NCBI GenBank assembly: GCA_013203755.1
Contig: JABMPI010000654.1
Span: forward strand, 1-13,388
Origin: Bacteroidota bacterium
Lineage (GTDB): Bacteria; Bacteroidota; Bacteroidia; Bacteroidales; Prolixibacteraceae
Direction: 5' to 3'
DNA length: 13,388 bases
A program made the translations under genes and the position numbers. The notes under the pieces were generated by a model. The model saw only the letters and a list, made by a program, of their open reading frames with translations. It did no database searches and was not told the DNA's origin. This document shows, one piece after another, positions 1 through 5,131 of the stretch (within the stretch, counting starts at the first letter, position 1; every line of letters starts with the position of its first letter).

Positions 1-2007
1 AATGGCTATTATGGAAGCAAGTTGGCTCTTTTATTTCAATTAAAAATAGATTATACCGATGGAACCAGCGAAACAATTATCAGCGATAAAAACTGGAAAG
101 TTTCTAATGGACCAATTTTAGAGTCGGATATTTATAACGGTGAAACTTACGATGCAAGACTTGAAATGGGTGGTTGGAAATCCTCCGGATTCAATTCCGA
201 CAATTGGAAAGCTGTGGCAGAAGCAGATCATCCAAAAGATATATTAATTGCACCACAGGGAATTCCTGTAAAAGCCATTGAAAAGCTTATGCCCATTAAG
301 TTATTTACTACACCAAATGGAGAAACCGTGATGGACATGGGACAAAATATGGTTGGCTGGGTTCGTATAAAAGTAAAAGGAAATAAGGGCGATGTAGTGA
401 AAGTGAAATTTGCCGAAGTTTTGGATAAAGAGGGTAATTTCTATACGGCCAACTTGCGTGCGGCAAAAGTTACGGATACCTACACTTTCAAGGGAAATGG
501 AGAAGAGGTTTATGAACCACATTTTACCTTCCATGGCTTTCGGTTTGTGAAGTTTGAAGGTTTTTCAAATACCCCAAAATTAGAAGATGTAGTTGGTGTT
601 GTTATTCATTCAGAAATGAAACCTACCGGCACTTTTAGCTGTTCCGATTCTTTGATTAATCAATTGCAACATAACATTCAATGGGGACAAAAAGGTAATT
701 TCTTAGATGTACCAACCGATTGTCCGCAACGTGATGAACGTTTGGGCTGGACTGGTGATGCGCAGGTTTTTAGTATGACAGCAGCATATAATTTCGATGT
801 TTCAGCTTTTTACACTAAATGGATGAAAGATGTATCTGCCGACCAACTACCTGATGGCAAAGTTCCACACGTAATTCCTGACGTTTTAAAAGGGGGTGGC
901 GGTGCTACTGGCTGGGCCGATGCAGTAGCAATTATTCCATGGACAGTTTATCAGGTTTATGGAGATACAAGAATCCTTGAAACCAGTTATCCGGCAATTA
1001 CAAAGTGGGTGAAGTTTATGGAAAACCGTGCCGGTGACGATAATTTGTGGATGGGCGATGGTCATTTTGGAGATTGGTTGGCATTTGCTTCAACAAGTTC
1101 AAGTTACCCGGGTGCAACCACCGAAAAGGATTTAATTGCCACAGCATATTATTACTACACCACTGGTCTTACTAGTAAAATGGCTTCAATAATTGGCAAA
1201 ACTGCTGATGCTGAAAAATATAAAAAGCAGGCTGAAAAAATTAAACTGGCTTTTATCGATGAATTTATAACTCCAAACGGAAGGTTGGTTTCGCACACGC
1301 AAACAGCGTATGCATTGGCTCTTGCATTTGGTTTGTTGCCTGATAATCTGGTTGAAAAGGCAGCCAACTATTTTGCTGAGGATGTAACGAAATTCAAACA
1401 CCTTACAACCGGCTTTTTAGGAACACCGCTTCTTTGTAAAACATTATCTGCAATTGGTCGCGACGATCTGGCTTTTATGCTGTTGAACCGCAAAGAATAT
1501 CCGTCGTGGTTGTATCCGGTAACACAAGGTGCAACAACAATTTGGGAACGCTGGGACGGGCAAAAACCTGATGGTTCGTTTCAGGATGTTGGTATGAATA
1601 GTTTTAACCATTATGCTTACGGTGCAATCGGGGAGTGGTTGTACAGTCATGTTGCAGGAATTAGTGTAGATGAAGCAAACCCGGGTTACAAACATATATT
1701 ACTAAGCCCACATCCGGGAGGTAGATTAAACGATATTTCAGCTGAATTTTTGTCGATGTATGGTGAAATTAAATCGGCTTGGAAAATAGAAAATGAAGAG
1801 TTTATCTATTCAATTGAAGTACCTGCAAATACATCTGCAAAAGTTACTTTGCCGGCGGCTGAATTGAAAGATGTAAAAGTAAACTCTGCTCCAATAAGCG
1901 AAAAATTAAAGTCGAGTGCCAAACAAGTGGGAGATCACGTAATTCTTGAAGTTGGCTCTGGGAGATATCAGTTTAGTTATCCGTTTGATGGAGTATTGTT
2001 GAATTAG
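1..2007 (+). CDS. Alpha-L-rhamnosidase, GH78 family (5'-truncated by window edge)
   Basis: This glycoside hydrolase releases terminal alpha-L-rhamnose from plant or algal glycans and glycosides by an inverting mechanism. The frame is open from base 1 (N-G-Y-Y-G-S-K before the TTG at 22), so that TTG is not the start and the N-terminal portion lies outside the window. About 668 residues are visible; GH78 enzymes are usually longer. Counting residues from base 22, the end of the N-terminal beta domain comes first, then the rhamnosidase beta-sandwich (GQNMVGW at 107), then the (alpha/alpha)6 catalytic barrel with DCPQRDERLGWTGD near 233-246, and a C-terminal beta domain from about 550. E239 in DERLGW corresponds to the family's general acid, and E509 in TTIWERWDG to the general base. 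Family assignment is firm; the exact substrate cannot be told. L-rhamnose isomerase follows 170 bp downstream, which suggests one rhamnose-catabolic unit. Confidence 0.95.
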   Translation, partial: NGYYGSKLALLFQLKIDYTDGTSETIISDKNWKVSNGPILESDIYNGETYDARLEMGGWKSSGFNSDNWKAVAEADHPKDILIAPQGIPVKAIEKLMPIKLFTTPNGETVMDMGQNMVGWVRIKVKGNKGDVVKVKFAEVLDKEGNFYTANLRAAKVTDTYTFKGNGEEVYEPHFTFHGFRFVKFEGFSNTPKLEDVVGVVIHSEMKPTGTFSCSDSLINQLQHNIQWGQKGNFLDVPTDCPQRDERLGWTGDAQVFSMTAAYNFDVSAFYTKWMKDVSADQLPDGKVPHVIPDVLKGGGGATGWADAVAIIPWTVYQVYGDTRILETSYPAITKWVKFMENRAGDDNLWMGDGHFGDWLAFASTSSSYPGATTEKDLIATAYYYYTTGLTSKMASIIGKTADAEKYKKQAEKIKLAFIDEFITPNGRLVSHTQTAYALALAFGLLPDNLVEKAANYFAEDVTKFKHLTTGFLGTPLLCKTLSAIGRDDLAFMLLNRKEYPSWLYPVTQGATTIWERWDGQKPDGSFQDVGMNSFNHYAYGAIGEWLYSHVAGISVDEANPGYKHILLSPHPGGRLNDISAEFLSMYGEIKSAWKIENEEFIYSIEVPANTSAKVTLPAAELKDVKVNSAPISEKLKSSAKQVGDHVILEVGSGRYQFSYPFDGVLLN

Positions 2008-2036
2008 ATTGAATGAAGAATTGATGGTTATTCGTC

Positions 2037-2111
2037 TTGTCATTTCGAAGGAAGAATGACTGAGAAATATGTTCAATTGGAAGAGATTTCTCCTTTCAGT
2101 TGAAATGACAA
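2037..2111. repeat. Small intergenic palindromic (REP/MITE-like) repeat
   Basis: Ten-base perfect terminal arms, TTGTCATTTC (2037-2046) and GAAATGACAA (2102-2111), enclose an imperfectly self-complementary core that carries GAGAAAT on the left and ATTTCTC on the right. This resembles the 'TGTCATTTCGA...GAGAAATCTC' intergenic palindromes I know from Bacteroidota genomes. It fills most of the gap between the rhamnosidase and rhaA. It could fold in RNA and affect message stability or partial termination, but that is inference. No coding sequence is present. Confidence 0.6.
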
Positions 2112-2177
2112 ATTAAATATGAAATAACTCCGGAATATTTTTAATCAACTATTAATTATTTAAAAAACAATAATAAT

Positions 2178-3443
2178 ATGAAAGAACAATCAATAATAAA
2201 AGCCTACGAACTGGCAAAACAGAGATATGCTGAATTAGGAGTAGACGTTGACGCAGCCATGGAAAAAATGAAAGAGGTTGCCATCTCGTTACATTGCTGG
2301 CAAACCGACGATGTTGGTGGATTTGAAACTCCCGATGCAGCGCTTTCGGGTGGCGGAATACAAGCAACAGGAAATTATCCTGGGAAAGCAACGTCGATTG
2401 CGGAAGTTCGTGAGGATTTAGAGAAAGTATTAAAACTACTTCCCGGCAATCAACGCTTAAACTTGCATGCCATTTATGGCGATTTTGGAGGCGAAAAAGT
2501 TGACCGCGACCAAATTGAAGTAAAACATTATCAGAGTTGGATTGACTGGTGCAAGGAACAAGGAATTGGAATGGATTTTAACGCTTCCTGTTTTTCGCAT
2601 TCTAAAGCTGCTGATGGTTTTACGCTGTCGAGCAAAAACGAAGAGAACCGTAAATTTTGGGTAGAGCATTTAAAACGATGTCGTGCAATTTCGGCTGAAG
2701 CTGGCAAACAGTTGGGAAGCCCGTGTGTTCACAATACCTGGATTCCTGATGGTTCAAAAGATACACCGATTGACAGAAATGGACATCGAATTCTACTTAA
2801 AAAATCGTTGGACGAAGCCATGGAAATTGATTACCCCAAAGAATACATGAAAGATGCTGTGGAAAGCAAATTGTTTGGAATTGGTATGGAGTCGATGACC
2901 GTTGGTTCGCACGATTTTTATCTGGGATATGCCATAAAAAACAATATTCTTATCTGCCTGGATAACGGACACTTTCATCCAACTGAACAGGTTGGTGATA
3001 AAATTTCGTCATGCCTGCAATTTGTAGATGAAGTGCTGTTGCATGTTACGCGCCCGGTTCGTTGGGATTCTGACCACGTTGTTACCTTAAATGAGGATGT
3101 TCAGTTAATTGCATCGGAAATTATACGAAACGATTTTCTGGGCCGGGTAAATATTGGGCTAGACTTTTTTGATGCATCAATTAATAGAATAGGAGCTTAT
3201 GTAACCGGAACACGTGCAGCGCAAAAAGCTTTTTTAATTGCTATGCTGGAACCTACAAAATTATTAATTGAAGCAGAAGAAGCTGGTCAGAACTTTGAAC
3301 GTTTGGCTATGCTTGAAGAGTTAAAAACTATGCCTTTTAGCGCTGTTTGGGATTACTACTGTTACAAAGAGGGAGTGCCTACCGGATTTAATTATATTGG
3401 TAAAATTCAGGAATACGAAAAGGAGGTGCTAAGTAAAAGATAG
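2178..3443 (+). CDS. rhaA: L-rhamnose isomerase
   Basis: This cytoplasmic metal-dependent aldose-ketose isomerase converts L-rhamnose to L-rhamnulose, the first step of the phosphorylating rhamnose pathway. At 421 residues it is almost the length of the E. coli enzyme (419) and reads as full length. With a uniform offset of -5 from E. coli numbering as I recall it, the metal ligands are all present: E229 (in VESKLF), D262 and H265 (LDNGHFHPTE), H289 (LLHVTRP), D297 and D299 (RWDSDH) and D329 (GLDFFD). The ATG at 2178 follows an A-rich stretch with no Shine-Dalgarno sequence, as is usual in Bacteroidota. The upstream GH78 gene supplies its substrate; a hairpin terminator 34 bp downstream ends the unit. 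The rhamnulokinase and aldolase genes are not in the window. Confidence 0.97.
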   Translation: MKEQSIIKAYELAKQRYAELGVDVDAAMEKMKEVAISLHCWQTDDVGGFETPDAALSGGGIQATGNYPGKATSIAEVREDLEKVLKLLPGNQRLNLHAIYGDFGGEKVDRDQIEVKHYQSWIDWCKEQGIGMDFNASCFSHSKAADGFTLSSKNEENRKFWVEHLKRCRAISAEAGKQLGSPCVHNTWIPDGSKDTPIDRNGHRILLKKSLDEAMEIDYPKEYMKDAVESKLFGIGMESMTVGSHDFYLGYAIKNNILICLDNGHFHPTEQVGDKISSCLQFVDEVLLHVTRPVRWDSDHVVTLNEDVQLIASEIIRNDFLGRVNIGLDFFDASINRIGAYVTGTRAAQKAFLIAMLEPTKLLIEAEEAGQNFERLAMLEELKTMPFSAVWDYYCYKEGVPTGFNYIGKIQEYEKEVLSKR

Positions 3444-3476
3444 TTTAGAATAAATGGTATAATTTGAATGTGTAAT

Positions 3477-3516
3477 AAAACAGGCTGTCTCAATATTGAG
3501 ATAGCCTGTTTTGTTT
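3477..3516 (+). terminator. Rho-independent terminator after rhaA
   Basis: An 18-bp arm (3477-3494, AAAACAGGCTGTCTCAAT) is followed directly by its reverse complement with one mismatch (3495-3512, ATTGAGATAGCCTGTTTT), then GTTT. The A-rich left foot and T-rich right foot mean that it could work in both directions. It separates the rhamnose genes from the deacylase gene. Confidence 0.85.
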
Positions 3517-3718
3517 GGTGTTGAATTTAAATACAAGCAATTCATATAAAAAAACTGTATAATATTGACTCAACTGTTATTCAGTATAATTAAGGATTGT
3601 TCTACTTTTTTGAAACATATTTCTTAAAATTTGGTAAATATTATTTGAAGATAACGATCCGTTCTTTAATGTTATTGCAATTTAATTTTGATTTCTTATC
3701 ACTTTAAAAAATTAAACA

Positions 3719-4231
3719 ATGCCAGTAAAAAAACTAATAGCATTTCTCGATGAGAATAATGTAAAGTATCTTACCATCAGACATTCGAGTGCTTATACTG
3801 CACAGGAGATTGCTGCCAAAGCACACGTTTCGGGAAAAGAAGTAGCAAAAACGGTAATTCTTAAAATCGATGAAAGAATGGTAATGGCTGTTTTGCCTGC
3901 ATCCTATGAGGTAGATTTTTATTTGTTCCGGGAAATTTTCGGAACAAAAAAAGTAACTCTGGCTTCGGAAGCTGAGTTTAAGTATTTTTTTCCTGATTGT
4001 GAAGTAGGAGCGATGCCGCCTTTTGGCAATCTTTACGACATGGAGGTGTTTGTTGCCGAATCACTGACGGAGGATAAAGATATTGCCTTTAACGCAGGGT
4101 CTCATACCGAATTGATTAAATTGAGTTATGAAGACTTTGAAAGACTGGTTCAACCCAGGATATTTAAATTTTCAAAAAAAATTGTTTCGTTTCCAAAAGA
4201 TCTGGAAGAAAGGTGGGTTGAAGATTATTGA
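3719..4231 (+). CDS. YbaK/EbsC (ProX-like) aminoacyl-tRNA deacylase domain protein
   Basis: This free-standing trans-editing domain of 170 residues is related to YbaK and ProXp-ala, which hydrolyse mischarged aminoacyl-tRNAs, typically Cys- or Ala-tRNA(Pro). Visible family features are the N-terminal helix and H-S-x-x-(Y/F)-T-A-x-E motif (residues 22-30), the conserved lysine in EVAKTVILK (K44, equivalent to the essential YbaK lysine), VGAMPPFGN near residues 96-104, and the C-terminal FNAGSHTELIKLSYEDF. It has no signal peptide, so it is cytoplasmic. The start at 3719 follows an AT-rich leader without a Shine-Dalgarno sequence. It stands alone between the rhaA terminator and a surface-protein locus. 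The amino-acid and tRNA specificity cannot be deduced from sequence here. Confidence 0.88.
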   Translation: MPVKKLIAFLDENNVKYLTIRHSSAYTAQEIAAKAHVSGKEVAKTVILKIDERMVMAVLPASYEVDFYLFREIFGTKKVTLASEAEFKYFFPDCEVGAMPPFGNLYDMEVFVAESLTEDKDIAFNAGSHTELIKLSYEDFERLVQPRIFKFSKKIVSFPKDLEERWVEDY

Positions 4232-4350
4232 GTTGTAACAAGTTTTTTTTTGATTTTTTTTGGAAAAATAATAAATAAAAAATGATTGCGTTAATCATCC
4301 ATACTGGGTTATGCTTTTTTGCATACGACTTTCTCTATTATCCATAGTCA
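4232..4350. other. AT-rich spacer after the deacylase gene
   Basis: No gene is visible. Two T-runs (around 4242-4261) follow the stop codon, but no convincing stem precedes them. A small hairpin ATGATT-gcgtt-AATCAT lies at 4283-4299, and TATGC-T6-GCATA spans about 4313-4325. One of these may help to end the deacylase transcript, but none is strong. Confidence 0.4.
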
Positions 4351-4450
4351 TGACACAATTTTTACATAACTTATACACCTGCATGACAATGAGCCTCTTG
4401 TAACGAATTAATTTTGCTTAAGATTTTAATTTAATTCGGAGGATAAGAAA
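4351..4450 (+). promoter_or_regulatory. Duplicated 100-bp leader, copy 1
   Basis: From TGACACAATTTTTACATAAC to the ATG at 4451 this matches 9924-10024 at about 90% (roughly ten differences and one single-base indel). The longest identical stretch covers ATGACAATGAGCCTC, TTGTAACGAATTAATTTT and beyond. It ends in a canonical Shine-Dalgarno sequence (GGAGG, 4438-4442) eight bases before the ATG, which is unusual for this phylum. TAATTTTG (4409-4416) fits the Bacteroidota -7 box TAnnTTTG, and TGTAAC (4399-4404) resembles an ECF-sigma -35 element, but neither has a clear partner at the right distance. The segment may be a promoter, a 5' UTR or both. Confidence 0.65.
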
Positions 4451-4606
4451 ATGGAAACGTTTAGGATTAATCTTATTCTTGCTAACCTCCTTTCAATAGA
4501 AGCATATTTTCTTCAATGGCTCCGATTAATCCGCAAAGCCGCTACTCAAAGTATTCTATTCAAAGTATTACTATTATTCATTAACCATAAAAACAATAAA
4601 ATATGA
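4451..4606 (+). pseudogene. Decayed signal-peptide start of a gene like the one at 10025 (51-aa ORF)
   Basis: The ATG at 4451 sits behind the strong Shine-Dalgarno sequence of the duplicated leader. As it stands it encodes 51 residues with no recognisable domain, and its TGA (4604-4606) overlaps the next gene's ATG in an ATGA arrangement. Read one frame over from 4464, the DNA gives GLILFLLTSFQ and then TAG (4497-4499). This lines up with RIIITLLTSFLF in the signal peptide of the TPR-PD40 gene at 10025, and the nucleotide similarity continues past the start codon (about 15 of 23 positions, plus ATGRAAAC). I therefore read it as the broken 5' end of a paralogue whose body has been lost. The alternative, a real short leader ORF coupled to 4603, cannot be excluded. 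Confidence 0.55.
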
Positions 4607-5061
4607 AACGAAAAATCATGTTTTTACTTTTTGTATTTTCTGTATTCATATTGAATGGGCAGGAAATAAAACTAAATTCAGCTGTGGTAGCTTCCGCAGG
4701 GAGTAACCCGGAACTGAGTACTGTTAACATCTCGAAATGGAGACTTGGAGAGGTTCACTTAATTGTCCTTCAACGAGATGAACTTAACGAATTGCCTGAA
4801 ATTAACTGGAATGTTAATTTGTATCCCAATCCTTTCAGACAGTTTCTGAACCTGGATTTTCAAACCGATGAAATACTTGAGTTTACAATTCAGGTAACTG
4901 ATATCGCAGGAAAGAAACAATGGTCCAGTGAGGAAAAAACAATTTTACCTAACCAGGAAATCAGCCTCGACCTGGACAATCTCGCACCTGCAACGTATTT
5001 CGTAACTATTACTCAAAAAAACAAAAAAGTCCAAAGGGTAATTAAAGTGCAAAAGCACTGA
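4603..5061 (+). CDS. Small secreted protein with T9SS type A C-terminal sorting domain
   Basis: The 152-residue product has a signal peptide (about residues 1-19, ending ILNG before QE), a short middle (20-70) with the SAGS...ISKWRLGEVHL pattern often seen in such Bacteroidota proteins, and a complete type A sorting domain (72-152). That domain starts with LYPNPF, continues with FTIQVTDIAGKKQW and LDLDNLAPATYFVTI, and ends in a basic tail (KKVQRVIKVQKH). Such domains direct passage across the outer membrane by the type IX system, after which they are normally cleaved or attached to surface lipopolysaccharide. It is odd that almost nothing but the sorting signal is present. The fibre gene starts 70 bp downstream on the same strand, so co-transcription is likely. 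Its start lacks a Shine-Dalgarno sequence and overlaps the TGA of the upstream remnant ORF. Confidence 0.85.
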   Translation: MKRKIMFLLFVFSVFILNGQEIKLNSAVVASAGSNPELSTVNISKWRLGEVHLIVLQRDELNELPEINWNVNLYPNPFRQFLNLDFQTDEILEFTIQVTDIAGKKQWSSEEKTILPNQEISLDLDNLAPATYFVTITQKNKKVQRVIKVQKH

Positions 5062-5131
5062 AGCTTTCTACGTGTTTTATCATTTTTTTTAAATGATTAC
5101 AGTTTGATTTATAATCATAAAAAACCAAAAA

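Noticed and set aside
22..24. TTG at 22 as the start codon of the rhamnosidase.
   Set aside because: The frame is open to base 1 and the upstream residues fit the GH78 N-terminal domain, so the gene begins outside the window.
3644..3690. Bacteroidota promoter for the deacylase gene (TTTG at 3644-3647 and TAATTTTG at 3683-3690).
   Set aside because: The spacing of 35 bases is far outside the usual 19-21, so the pair is probably chance in AT-rich DNA.
4232..4262. Poly-T stretches after the deacylase gene as a terminator.
   Set aside because: There is no stable stem immediately upstream; only a three-base TTG/CAA pairing was found.
4399..4425. ECF-sigma type promoter (TGTAAC as -35 element) in the duplicated leader.
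   Set aside because: The expected CGTC-like -10 element is absent at 16-18 bases downstream in both copies, so I kept only a general regulatory call.
5046..5097. Two small hairpins between the T9SS gene and the fibre gene (AGTGC-AAAA-GCACT at 5046-5059 and ATCATTT-TTTTT-AAATGAT at 5079-5097).
   Set aside because: The stems are short or purely AT and lack a proper T-tract. They are too weak to call a terminator, and the two genes are more likely co-transcribed.
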